From Rutpela maculata (Eukaryota > Arthropoda > Insecta > Coleoptera > Cerambycidae): a stretch of 64,000 nucleotides of DNA. Of this stretch, positions 1 through 10,391 are shown piece after piece. The position numbers and the translations under genes are program-made. Position 1 is the first letter of the stretch. The number at the start of each line of letters is the position of its first letter. A model generated the notes under the pieces. The model was given only the letters and a program-made list of their open reading frames with translations, searched no databases and had not been told where the DNA came from. The stretch is taken from positions 106,149,869 to 106,213,868 of the forward strand of contig OW386285.2 of the NCBI GenBank assembly GCA_936432065.2. Reading direction: 5' to 3'.

Positions 1-267
1 AATCAAGAGCCCTCTTCCATTTCGTACGCCCCTGGTTTTCAACAGCACCAAACGATTTCTCATGATCAAATTACCACAGTACGAGATTTCATCTCCCTAG
101 TAGTAGTAGTATTTAAAATAATTAAGAAAATCCGTATTTTTATACCATCTTCGGTGGGGCGTAGCTCCGTTGAAGCATTCCGGACCCCCGTTCATATGAA
201 CTTTTCTTCAATTTCTTGGTGTAGAACCACCTACCGAAATATTCGAACGTTATTTCCGGACACCCTG
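1..267. mobile_element. Right end of a Tc1/mariner-like element (left part outside window)
   Basis: The sequence closes with CCGGACACCCTGTA followed by TA at 268-269. The reverse complement, TACAGGGTGTCCGG, is a typical start of insect mariner-type elements. The left end lies outside the window and no transposase is visible, so this is only a terminal fragment identified by its end motif. Confidence 0.45.
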
Positions 268-269
268 TA

Positions 270-1408
270 TAATAAAATAAATTATATTTTTTAAAAGTTC
301 ATCTTTCTGCCGCTGTACCTCATTACACATTATGTTTACAATAAAAATGTATATACAAAAAATGTGGGAAATTTTGTCTTCTTCAACCTTGTCAAGAACA
401 TTTTTCTCGTAAGATCTACCGTTTCTGAGTTATGTTATAGAAACCAATTATTGCACCTCATTCAAGATGGCTGCTCGCGCCTTCCTCTCCTAAGGTCGAA
501 AACATCAGGGTCCCAACTTAAACAACATAGATCAAAATAATTTCTACCCCACCTTTTGTAGGGCATAACGCCCCATTGACTGGACTATAAGGAGTTGTTG
601 GAAAAAGGAACAGATACATTTCTTTTTCAGTAACAAGGAATACTAAAAAAGTGGTGACCTACCTTATTGTAAAAACAATTATGTAACCTTTTTGTATATT
701 TATTTATGAATATATTTATTAATTAATTTTAATGATGAGGAAATAAGATAAGTGCGTTTATGAGATGCTTTTATTTTAATAACGTTACAAATGAAGTTGC
801 AATGTGACTATATGACCAGGTTCACTACTGGCTGAATAGCTGGTTGTATACTGTTTGTTCCGTGTCTACGCGAATGTATTTCTAGTTGTATATCGCTCAA
901 TACTTTTTATAAAACGGAAATAAAAAAGTTACTTTCACAGTTTGTACTTTTCTAAATAGGTATCAGAGTTATAGAGTGAGCCTATGCCATTCCGTGTGCT
1001 TTTTGATGAAATAAGTTTGCGGTATTTTTAATTTTATTTTGAAGGTATACGGCAATACTAATATAGATATTCGGGAATCCATGCAGATATTTAGGATGAC
1101 ATCATCAATTTTGGAATTAATGGAAATCCTATTATTAGCTTTTATATGTATTTTACTCATCTCTATTTTTTACTTTGGGCATTTAAGTAGTTTCTGATGA
1201 GTAACGTGTAATTTAATTTTCTAAATAAAAAGAGAGAAAATGATATTATTACTTAGGAACCACCAACCAAAAGAAATTATTCTAGTGTAAATGCATTTTA
1301 ATCGGTATATGAGTTTCTCTATGCGCAGCAAATATAAATAAGTAAATGGTATTGTAAATATTTGTACATAATGTTGCCAAAATGCATTTGCGTTGTCCTA
1401 TAAGTATC
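270..1408. other. AT-rich sequence, no gene or repeat recognised
   Basis: I see no open frame with recognisable protein content, no terminal repeats and no RNA gene. A 63-codon frame on the minus strand (969-1160) has no recognisable motif and is probably chance. Confidence 0.5.
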
Positions 1409-1416
1409 ATGTATTT

Positions 1417-2040
1417 CAGCGGCGGCTGGTGAAATTTCAATATTTTTTTTCTCGTCTGTGGCGCATGGGACCCATACGAAATTTGGGAAATAACATCTAG
1501 AGAAGCACTTCTCTAATGACCCCTAAAAAATTTTGAAAAAGCAGTTTGCGAAAAAAATTTTGAAAATTCGCTAGCCTCCCCTGGGTCTAGGGACCCCTGT
1601 TTACTTTTATTTTTTTTTGTCATATGCATTTGACTTTTCATAAAAATGCATCGACAAATTTTGGAGTTTGTGAAAATATTTTCATTACTAACTGAAATAC
1701 AATGAACTGAAATTTTGTAATTTTCAATTTAACAAATTACAATATTTCAATTCGTTGTATCTCAGTTAGTAATGAAAATATTTTCACAAACTCCAAAATC
1801 TGTCGATGCATTTTTATGAAAAGTCAAATGCATATGACAAAAAAAAATAAAAGTAAACAGGGGTCCCTAGACCCAGGGGAGGCTAGCGAATTTTCAAAAA
1901 TTTTTTCGCAAACTGCTTTTTCAAAATTTTTTAGGGATCATTAGAGAAGTGCTTCTCTAGATGTTATTTCCCAAGTTTCGTATGGGTCCCATGCGCCACA
2001 GACGAGAAAAAAAATATTGAAATTTCACCAGCCGCCACTG
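1417..2040. mobile_element. Palindromic non-autonomous hAT element (foldback MITE)
   Basis: Nearly the whole 624 bp is one inverted repeat: the left arm (about 1417-1715) returns as its reverse complement in 1735-2040 with few mismatches and almost no spacer. It begins CAGCGGCGGCTGGTG and ends CACCAGCCGCCACTG. Both sides carry the identical 8-bp duplication ATGTATTT (1409-1416 and 2041-2048), as expected for hAT transposition. It has no coding capacity, so a related transposase must have moved it. The intact duplication and the high similarity of the arms suggest a fairly recent insertion. Confidence 0.9.
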
Positions 2041-2191
2041 ATGTATTTAAAATCCATGGCAAGGCACACAAAACACGAAAACTTGTCCCAGGCATGCGAA
2101 CACTTGTTTTCCATGTAATTTTGGTCACTGAAACCACATTTAATGTCAGAATCAGCTAATTGGCTCTATTTTCCTCCAAAAACAGCATAGT

Positions 2192-2273
2192 GATAGTACG
2201 TTACAAAATGATTATAATCATTTTGAATATAAATGATGACAAAATGATTATAATCATTTTGTAATGTACTATC
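2192..2273. repeat. Short inverted repeat with 34-bp arms
   Basis: Arms 2192-2225 and 2240-2273 are reverse complements with about one mismatch. Each arm also contains the self-palindromic core AAAATGATTATAATCATTTT. It could be a tiny MITE or an inner part of the surrounding foldback. No coding content. Confidence 0.7.
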
Positions 2274-2336
2274 GTAAGAATATTTCACTCTTTATTGATG
2301 TTGTGCAGCTTTCTGAATGTCTATCGAGATGAAACC

Positions 2337-3639
2337 CATAGTCGGACTGGCCAGGGCCGCTGACTCGCGATCGCGAGGGGTTCAACACGCCAAGGGGCCC
2401 GTTCCGAAGGAAAAGTAAAAAATTAGCTATTGAATTTAATTCAGTTTTTAGCAATGATCCTTTAATAGATATATAAAATGATTTCAAAAACAAAGAATCA
2501 GTGTAAGAAAAAAAAAATGCCTGGTGAAATCGCTTCAGATGAATCTGTTAATTTTACGCCAGAGCAAAATTTTAAAATAAATACCTTTTTTAGTGTACTT
2601 GATAGTGCTTTAACCAGAATTGAAGATTTGTACCTAATAAAGACCTTTATAAGGATTGTGCATGGTTAAATCCAGTACAATTTAAGGATATTTCCATTTT
2701 GTGATATTACAGAGTTTCCGGAAAACACTTTTATTAAGCTTAGTGAACTAACTGGTGTTAATAGAGTCAATATATTGGTAGAATTAACACAATTTGCTGA
2801 CTAATATGATGCTTTGACAGCTGAATGCAGTAAAAAGTTCGGGGAAATGCAGCGAAGAACAGTAGATTCCGTAACTGACAACGAAGAAAGATGAATTTTT
2901 TGATTGGGTGAAAAATAATATTCACCAAAATGGATACAACTGCACCCAGTGCTTATCCTGTGTTTTTCAAGTTCTAGGGCATTTGTCCTGTCAGTCAGGT
3001 TTATTTAATACCCTTTATGTTGTGTATAAATATGTCCTAACTTTACCCTGCACGCAAGTCACATGCGAAAAAGTTTTTTCCAAATTAAAAAAAAAATTAA
3101 AGAAGCCTGAAAGAAGTGGGGTTTCTGAAAACATTAAGCCATTTGTTGTTACTAATGTATGTCGAAAATAATATACTACACCTGATAGATAAAAATAAAA
3201 TAATTGACGAAATAGCGTGTTCTTCGGCAGAGTTAAAAAAAATACTAATTTGTTCTTAGAGTGCACATGAAATATTTTTATAGTATATCATTAGATTTTA
3301 AGGTTTATTTGTATATGTTTACATTTGTAGCTATTTTGTAATTAATTTTATTTTGGGTCAACAAGTTCTTTCAGTTTTTCATATGTACGTGTTTTGTGAT
3401 ATTAATTTTGTTGATTTTGTTTTTTTGATATGAGTTTATTATTCTTTTTTATTTATTGTTAGTTTTGTTATATGGAAATGTTGTTTTGTTTTTTGTTCTA
3501 GTAAAGTTTAGATTTTATGTAATGTTAAAATGCAATGAAATATGTTGTTCTTGATTTTTGTTTCCCTGCAATACCATAAAAGCAGGGGGCCCTCCGCGGA
3601 ATTTTGCGAGGGGCCCTAAACATAGCTAGTCCGACACTG
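2337..3639 (+). mobile_element. hAT DNA transposon with decayed transposase
   Basis: The 1303-bp element starts CATAGTCGGACTGGC and ends GCTAGTCCGACACTG. The ends are imperfect inverted repeats of the hAT CAGTG type, followed inward by GC-rich GGGGCCC blocks. The 8-bp duplication ATGAAACC is identical on both sides (2329-2336 and 3640-3647). It encodes fragments of a hAT transposase. The element sits inside the loop of the foldback 2063-3877, so it is younger than that repeat. Confidence 0.88.
2478..3264 (+). pseudogene. hAT transposase remnant (C-terminal part, ZMYM1-like type)
   Basis: Translated pieces in shifting frames resemble the C-terminal half of hAT transposases of the zinc-finger MYM-like group. 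A segment with NFKINTFFSVLDSAL is followed by FPENTFIKLSEL and then the C-terminal dimerisation region around 3010-3150 (YVLTLPCTQVTCEKVFSKLK). Complete proteins of this group are about 600-800 residues. Only some 200 residues survive, with stops and frameshifts, and the N-terminal zinc finger and catalytic core are missing. It cannot make an active enzyme. The family call rests on the VTCEKVFSKLK-type motif and on the hAT ends around it. Confidence 0.7.
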
Positions 3640-3934
3640 ATGAAACCTTGTTAAAAACGTCCTCGACAAGCTACTGTTTCAAATAAATCGAAAACGTGTT
3701 GATTTAAATGACTGGCGCATACGCCAAAAATTAGAAAATACTGGTAATAAAAAATAATTTGAAGAAAAAAGAGCCAATCAGCCGATTATGATATGAAATT
3801 CGGTTTCAGCGATCAAAAATACATGGGAAACAAGTGTTCGCATGTCTGAGACTGAAAATGTTTGTTTTTTGTGTGCCGGTGTTATTATTATTCTCTCAAA
3901 AAATATTAACGCAATAATACTCAAATTTCATATA

Positions 3935-4114
3935 CAGTGTGTGTAGTGGCGGGCTAGGCACAGGGAGTAAGAATTACAACATCGCGTCTGCCAGCTGGCT
4001 GAAATGAAATAACAGAGCTGGGATGCTTCGCCGACGGGCGAGTTTGTGCTGCTGTGTTGTCATATCTTTCGCTCTACGTAAATGTACATGCCTAATCGGC
4101 AATTACACGCACTG
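3935..4114. mobile_element. 180-bp MITE with TA duplication, copy 1
   Basis: It starts CAGTGTGTGTAGTGGCGGGC, ends TTACACGCACTG and is flanked by TA on both sides. The terminal inverted repeat is about 13 bp (CAGTGTGTGTAGT against CAGTGCGTGTAAT). A second copy lies at 48915-49095 and shows the same boundaries. No coding capacity. TA duplication and size fit a Tc1/mariner-type MITE. Confidence 0.7.
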
Positions 4115-4194
4115 TATAAGATTTTCAACAAAATTGATGAGTGAAAAGTCTTCAGTCAACGCATTTGGTCAATATATGTCAGGTTGTCTACATT

Positions 4195-4440
4195 ATTATA
4201 CTCTTTGCAAACACGAAAACGAAAAATATATTGCTTGGCACATTTATGGTAGATAGAAAAATTTCATATTATTGTTTTTGTGATCGAACTCTGAACAACT
4301 TTCAAAATGTCCGCCTATACGTCTGTCTGCCCGTCCGTCATGCTAGTGTCAGCTGGAGGAAGAACCCTATTGTTGTTGAGAAAAATCGATTAGTAAATAT
4401 GAGTGATGAAACATTTTCAGAACAAAATAACACATGAAGA
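4195..4440 (+). repeat. GCGAAGAGTA repeat family, copy A (5' half, degraded)
   Basis: It begins with a degenerate version of the family's TATACTCTTCGC...GAAGAGTATA hairpin. The conserved stretch with AACTTTCAAAATGTCCG, a pyrimidine-rich GTCTGTCTGCC run and GGAAGAACCCTATTGTTGTTG follows. Other copies are at 8821-10391, 28398-31545, 45096-45722, 48510-49148, 57712-58411 and 58624-58925. The tRNA-like 3' half is absent here. Confidence 0.65.
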
Positions 4441-4782
4441 GTGTCACTGGCATCATTGCTATAGCAATTAGACCTAAAAAATTATCTTATTTTTAAAAAA
4501 TGGAATGTTCAACAATTATATAGAAAATGCAATAATCCAGCGAAGAGTATAATATTTACATCCAGTTTTACTATTAGCAAATGAGGGAGAATAATTTATT
4601 TCGATTTTTGACATAACTTTTTAGTCTAATTTTTCTCCGGTAACAATTTGATCTCGAAAAGTGTCTTGTATTGATAAAGATTATAATAGACTGATTATGT
4701 TAAAAAACGTTTCGATACATTGAAAATAATCCTTGTACGTCCTTATAGAAGCTATGATTAAATTAGAATACCAGTGAGTAAT
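4441..4782. other. AT-rich sequence, nothing recognised
   Basis: No open frame, repeat end or RNA motif that I can support. Confidence 0.4.
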
Positions 4783-4790
4783 ATGATAAT

Positions 4791-6174
4791 CAGAGCTGGG
4801 CAAATACTTTGAAAAAGTATTTAAATATTAAATACTAAATACTTTCAGAAAATTGAAAGTATTTAAATATTAAGTATTTTCAAAAGATAAAAGTATTTAA
4901 ATAATAAATAACAAAAGTAATTAAATAGTTTAAACTTAGTATTTAAATACTTTCTGAATATTTAAATACTTTGATAACACTGAAATATTTTGAAGCATAG
5001 TTAGTATAATAAAAATAGCCTTTAATGGCTAAACTTCGCCAAATTGTATTTTCTATTTTTGCAGAAATCAATAAAGACTTAATATTATCATTGTCATTAT
5101 TATTATTATAATATTAAATACTATTTGACTATTTGTGGTGTCAAAATTGTAGGTTTCATGACTTTCATGAACTTCTACAGCACTATTTTAATACCTCTAT
5201 ACTTAATCAGTTCTAGTTGGGTATTGGACTTTTACTTATCCGTAGAGCTAGACCTTTGCGTCTTCTGCAAATACCCAAATAAAGCACAGAGCCTATGGCA
5301 CTAGTTCAACTGTTCTCTGTCACAATCACAAAACATATACATGCAGAGTGAGAGGGAAACATGCGTTTATTTTCGGTTTATTATAAATATTTAAAAAATC
5401 ATAAATGGTATAATCCTTAAAATAGTTCAAATACTCCCCATTGCTCTAAGGAATACAACCATATACATTTTTTTTTATCATAAACTTTGTATATAGTTAA
5501 ATGCCATACTTTAAAAATGAAATTAGGAACTATTTTGATTGACAAACTATGCTATTCAAGTACAACAGAAATTTACAATAAAAAAAATATATAGTTGTAT
5601 TCGTTAGAACAATAGCAATTATTTAAAACATTTTTAAAGATTATAGTATATTTGGTTATTTAATGATTTATAATAAACCGAAAATAAACGCATATTTCCC
5701 TCTCACTCTGCAAAAACCTAACCTTAACAGTTAACACTTACTGTTTATGCCTGCTCTCAGCCAACTTTCTGAGAATTAAGACTGAATCATGCAATGTGTT
5801 TATTAACTACATAGTATGGTACATGTCTTGATTCTTGACGAGTATCTGCCTGTCTCCCTGGTGTATTTGATTATATTTGTTGTATTTATTTAAATACTTT
5901 TGAGATTCAAATACTTCTGAAAGTATTTAAATACTGTCAGAAAAGGATTTAAATACTTTTTTAGAAGTATTTAAATACTTCTCAGTTATTTAAATAGTTT
6001 AAGTATTTATAAATCATTTTCATAAATACTAAGTAGTAAATACTTCAGATAAAGTATTTGCGAGTATAAATACAAATACTTGTTGCAAGAAGTATTTAAA
6101 TACTTGGTATTTAAATACTTTCTAGTATTTAAATACTTATGAGGTATTTGTAAGTACATATTTGCCCAGCTCTG
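4791..6174. mobile_element. Non-autonomous hAT-type element rich in ATTTAAATACTT repeats
   Basis: The ends are perfect 16-bp inverted repeats, CAGAGCTGGGCAAATA, flanked by the identical 8-bp duplication ATGATAAT (4783-4790 and 6175-6182). Behind each end lie dozens of short AAGTATTTAAATACTT-like units, about 4800-4990 and 5885-6150. The centre contains a further inverted repeat, around 5345-5440 against 5585-5710, with arms sharing CGAAAATAAACGCAT. No transposase. The element is therefore a nested palindrome mobilised in trans. Confidence 0.88.
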
Positions 6175-6182
6175 ATGATAAT

Positions 6183-6883
6183 AACTACTTTATATGCTCA
6201 TCAATCCTAATTAGGATTTGTTACTGGTAAAATTTATTGCTCCGAAGAACCATTTCAAATATTTCCCGCTTTCGTATGTTATTTTTTAAACACGAAACTA
6301 AAGTTATTTTATGAGAATGACCCATAATTGTATTACATCTTATGCGGGTTCCAATTGCTGGACACAATCAGGGTATGAAAGTTTATGTAAAAATGTGTTC
6401 AAAATGATTTTATCTCATGATATAAGTCTCGGATTAGTACCTATATTATGCAACGACCATTTAATGATGGCTATTAAGACACGAGCATGAAAATTATGAC
6501 ATTCGTAGGCGAATGTCATAATGAATGCGAGTTGCATACACTATTTTTTTCTACGACTAGTCATAATAAAATAGAAAATTAACACTTTATTTCTGAAATT
6601 TATTAATTATAAATTGCAATTTAGGAACTATTATGAAAACTAAACTTAGGAAATATTATGGATTATTATTTCAATTTCACTTTCACTATCACACATGTTC
6701 ACTGATTTTAATTGCAAGAAGCACAATATTTGAAAAGCTATTAAGTATCACTTGTCAAAACTGATACATTTTAGATCTGTCAGATGTTCAAGGCAGCAGT
6801 TGATATTGACAGAATATTGCTGTATGTTGCGCTTCTATTGGTTATAATCTTGTATCTTAATGGAAAATTTGTATCTTAATGAA
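6183..6883. other. AT-rich sequence with one perfect hairpin
   Basis: The only structure I can support is the hairpin at 6493-6522, with arms ATTATGACATTCG and CGAATGTCATAAT. No gene was recognised. The nearby CACTATTTTTTTCTACGAC resembles segments near 40950, 46510 and 54785, suggesting another low-copy repeat. Confidence 0.4.
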
Positions 6884-7059
6884 TCTCATTAAAGTACAGG
6901 ATGCCCTGACTGACTCACTGACTGACTGATCTAGTAACGCATAACTCAAACCGCTGGGCCTGGAAACTTCAAATTTTGGATAGAGTTTCCTAGAATGACC
7001 CAGAAGGGATTTTTCGAAATTCGATCCCTAAGAGGTTGAAAATGGGGGTTGAAATTTTA

Positions 7060-7945
7060 GTCATTTTCAGAAATGGTTAGATCTAAATGCGTGAAATTTG
7101 GCAGAAATATTTTTTGTTGAAATCTATTAGATACGTGCAAGACGAAATTTCGATTTTCACTTATTGAAGGGGTAGATAGTTTAAAGCGCACCCGTATTTT
7201 TGAAATCGTGTTAGTCAGAAACGTGATTCTTCGAGCGATGGATTCTTCTAAGGAAATAAGAAGACACATAAGAAGACACATAAGAAGACGGTTTTCAAAA
7301 AGAGACCCCCGACCCCCTCTCATTCACTCCCTCCCATTCACCCCGAAAGGGTGAATGGGAAGGGGGAGGTTTTTAAGCTTTTCGGAAACGGTTAGACCTA
7401 GAAGTGTGAAATTTGGCAGAAATACTCTTTATTGGAATCTATGAACCTATTAGACACGAGTAAGACGAAATTTCGATATTTACTTTTTGAAGCGGTGAAA
7501 ACGTGGTGGTAGATGGTCTAAAGGGTATCCGCATCTCTGAAATCGCGTAAGTTAGAAACGTGATATTCCAGCGACGAGCTCTTCTGAGGAAATATTCGAC
7601 AGTTCTTAATCTTTAATCTTTACCTAAAACCTATAACCTAACCTCTCTCCGAAAGGGTGAACGGGGAAGGAAAGGTTTTTAAGCTTTTCGGAAACGGTTA
7701 GACCTAGAAGCGTGAAATTTGGCAGAAATGGAATTGGAATTTATTAGACACGAGTTTGACAAAATTTCGATTTTCACTTTTTGAAGGGGTGAAAACGGGG
7801 GTGGGAGATGGTCTAAAGGGTACCCGTATCTCTGAAATCGCATAAGTCAGAAACGTGATATTCCAGCGAGAGGCTCTTCTGAGAAATTAGGAAAAACGTA
7901 TTCGACGTTTTTCACCCGAACGGGTGAACACGGGGAGGGATGTTT
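7060..7945 (+). repeat. Three tandem units of about 310 bp
   Basis: Units begin near 7069, 7383 and 7690 with the shared phrase GGTTAGAYCTARAWGYGTG followed by AAATTTGGCAGAAAT. Each also has ACGAAATTTCGATTTTCACTT, a CTAAAGSGTACCCGTAT block and GTCAGAAACGTGAT. Units are diverged and the first carries a local duplication (AAGAAGACACAT repeated near 7260). They lie within the Helitron-like element. Confidence 0.75.
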
Positions 7946-8011
7946 TTAAGCATGAAATTTGACACATACCCGCACATGTGCTTTATTGTTGATTAAAATA
8001 ATTATTTTTTA

Positions 8012-8161
8012 CAATGGATGCACAGTGGGTTTCCTCGAATGCAATGGATTCGCAGTAGGTTTCCCCGAGTGCTATGGATGAACAGTGGGTTTCCTCGAGA
8101 ACAATGGATGGGCAGTGGATTTCCCCGAGTACCATGGATGTGTAGTGGGTACCTTCGAGTG
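8012..8161 (+). repeat. Five 30-bp minisatellite units
   Basis: Units start at 8012, 8042, 8072, 8102 and 8132, exactly 30 bp apart, each of the form CAATGGATGCACAGTGGGTT then TCCTCGAATG. Because 30 is a multiple of three, the array is open in one frame and would read as a decapeptide repeat (SGFPRxQWMx). That frame is a by-product of the period, and there is no evidence of a gene. Confidence 0.85.
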
Positions 8162-8293
8162 TACTTCCTGAGTGCTATAGGTGTACTCAGTGAATATGTA
8201 GTACTTCTTTATAGGCATACGCTAGTATGTCGATGTTCTTAATTCCACGCGCAATAAGTCTTCTACGCGAACGGAGTCGCGGGCATCAGCTAG

Positions 8294-8820
8294 TGTAAGT
8301 ATATACCTACATAAACACATTCAAGTAAATGCCTATTCAAATAGTATAGGAACTCCAGTCTGATTTTTATCTAATATGTAGCTGCGTGATAATACAGGCA
8401 GATTTAAGGTGAGTCATTCCAAATTAGGAATCGTAGTCTCATTTAGACACATTATACAAATCGGCTATATTTTCTTAAGATAAATAGGCATCCATATTGA
8501 AAACAGAGACTAATGAAAAATAATAATTTTAAAATTTATCCATTTATGAATTTTGACACAAATATTCTTAAAATACATACATTTTTGTGTTTTGCAAGGC
8601 CAAAAATACATTGGGAGCAGTATTTTCTTTGAAAATTACAAAGAAGGTATTTATTAATTATTTATAATCAATAATTAAATATTTAAAACAAATTCCATTT
8701 GTATCTTATCATTCTTGACGGAGAAAAATATTTGGTTTTATATTTTTGTGCTACACTTTACTTCTTATTCACACATGAAAACATATGATTTGTATCTCAG
8801 AGTAACTTATATCATATGAA
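8294..8820. other. AT-rich sequence, nothing recognised
   Basis: Spacer between the Helitron-like element and copy B of the GCGAAGAGTA family. No open frame or structure that I can support. Confidence 0.4.
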
Positions 8821-10391
8821 AACGAAGAGTATACAGGGTGGACCATTAATAATAGGCCATAGTTCAAGGGTAGATTCTTTGGACCAAAATATGAGGATAT
8901 AACCAAACAATTTACTAAAGTAGTAAATTGTTGCTGTGGAAAAAGATACAGGGTGTCAGAATTGCAATTTTTTTTCTTTTCTCTTGCAATATCTCAACTA
9001 CCTCTTGACCGATCTTCTTCCAATTTGGTAAGGAAACATTTTTTAGGCTGAAAAACAATAATTTGTGTATTACATTGCGCCAGCCCCTGGAGGGCGCCTC
9101 ATGAGCTATACCTGATGATGAATATTTTTTCTCTTTTTTTATTACGAAACGTAGTGGCGTTTTTGACTAGAAAATCTCATGCAGGAGTCACTTCTACGTA
9201 AAAAAGGTACACTTGATTGAACTTGACAATTCCAACCGTTTTCGAGAAAACTGCCGTATAGATCTCAAAAATTCTTTGAAAACAAAAACCCAACTTGAAA
9301 AGAAGAAATTGTATTTATTGAAAAGTGTGCTTTGGTGACGTCTTAGTTCTGTCAAAATGTCAGACTAATGAAATTGTACGTAAATGACACCACCAAAGCA
9401 CATTTTTCAATAAATACAATTTTTCCTTTTAAAACTGGGTTTGTTTTCAAAGAATTTTTGAGATCTATGCGGCAGTTTTCTCGAAAACGGTTGGAATTAT
9501 CAAGTTCTATCAAGTGTACCTTTTTTACGTAGAAATGACTCCTGCATGAGATTTTCTAATAAAAAGTGCCACTACGTTTCGTAATAAAAAAAGAGAAAAA
9601 ATAATCACCATCAGGAATAGCTCATGAGGCGCCCTCCACGGGCTGGCGTGATGTAATACACAAATTATTGTTTCTTAGCCTAAAAAATGTTTCCTTACCA
9701 AGTTGGAAGAAGATCGGTCGAGAGGTAGTTGAGATATTGCAAAAAAAAAGAAAAAAAAATTACAATTTTGACACCCTGTATCTTTTTCCATAGCAATAAT
9801 TTACTAAGACATGTTTGGTTATATCCTCATATTTTGGTCCAAAGAATCTACCTGAACTATGGCCTATTATTGTATTGCATTTGATCGGCACATTTCTAAA
9901 ACCATAAATATCGCTCGTAGATAAAAAAACTTTTAGTGTTAGTGAATGAATTCTGAACAACTTTCAAAATGTCCGTCTGGCCATTTGTCTGACTGACTGC
10001 CTTTCCGTCTGTTCGTGACATTTCTTGAAAGCATGATAACTTAAGAAAGAAAAGTCCGATCGTAGTAAAATTTGGACAGTAAATTAGTGCTAGCTAGAGG
10101 AAGAACCCTATTGTTTTTGTACAAAATCTCTCAGTACATAAAAAAGTTATTAATCATTTAAAATTAAAAAAACTGTTTTCTTAATTTGTATGGCTTGTAA
10201 TTAAACAGAAATTTTGCTAAATGCTATTTCCTCTCATTGTTATTTGTTTTTACATACAACTAATACACATTTGATAGTAATAATATAATATCTAATCGTT
10301 GAAATATGATTCTCGAATAATACATATTACAGACATTAACAATCTCGGTAATAACAATGGGTGGTCTAGTTGCTAAGGTTTAGCCTTGCGA
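8821..10391 (+). repeat. GCGAAGAGTA repeat family, copy B (split)
   Basis: The left piece (about 8815-8831) ends AACGAAGAGTA and the right piece resumes at 9873 with TTGCATTTGATCGGCACATT. Other copies read continuously across this point, so the interval 8832-9872 is an insertion. The copy continues with the family's CTTTCAAAATGTCCG and GGAAGAACCCTATTGTTTTTG blocks. It ends with a tRNA-like stretch, GGTGGTCTAGTTGCTAAGG then CCTTGCGATC, where it abuts a Jockey-like fragment at about 10392. Confidence 0.7.
8832..9872. mobile_element. Foldback element with mariner-like ends, inserted in copy B
   Basis: The whole interval is an inverted repeat: 8845-9330 pairs with 9400-9870 around a short centre. 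It starts TACAGGGTGGACCATTAATAA after TA. The right arm lacks the last 17 or so bases, so the right terminus is damaged. A second pair of ends lies inside it, TACAGGGTGTCAGAATTG at 8951 and its complement ending near 9780, flanked by mirrored sequence. It appears to be a palindrome within a palindrome. No transposase. Confidence 0.65.

Larger units (their letters stand above)
2063..3877. repeat. Old foldback element split by a later hAT insertion
   Basis: Sequence at 2063-2190 recurs as a diverged reverse complement at about 3740-3877. Shared blocks include GGCACACAAAA, CATGCGAACACTTGTTT and the CTGAAACC region. The hAT element at 2337-3639 lies in the loop. I infer a pre-existing foldback element that later received the hAT. 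No target-site duplication for the foldback itself was found. Confidence 0.6.
6884..8293 (+). mobile_element. Helitron-like non-autonomous element
   Basis: The right end reads CGCGAACGGAGTCGCGGGCATCAGCTAG. It has a 5-bp stem hairpin (CGCGA at 8266-8270 with TCGCG at 8277-8281) ending 8 nt before CTAG, and the next base is T. This matches the CTRR terminus, hairpin and A/T target of Helitrons, and similar ends are common in insects. The left end is less certain: TCTCATTAAAGTACAGG preceded by A at 6884, followed by CTGACTGACT runs. There is no Rep/helicase coding sequence. Two tandem arrays fill the interior, as is usual for non-autonomous Helitrons. Confidence 0.55.

Noticed and set aside
4023..4437. 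Overlapping frames of 77 and 98 codons
   Set aside because: They cover the 180-bp MITE and copy A of a dispersed repeat, whose other copies do not conserve the frame.
7060..7945. Possible CRISPR-like or regulatory array
   Set aside because: Units are about 310 bp, diverged and contiguous; a transposon-borne satellite explains them and the genome is eukaryotic.
8018..8242. Protein with SGFPR decapeptide repeats
   Set aside because: The frame is open only because the minisatellite period is 30 bp; it lies in a Helitron-like element with no coding context.
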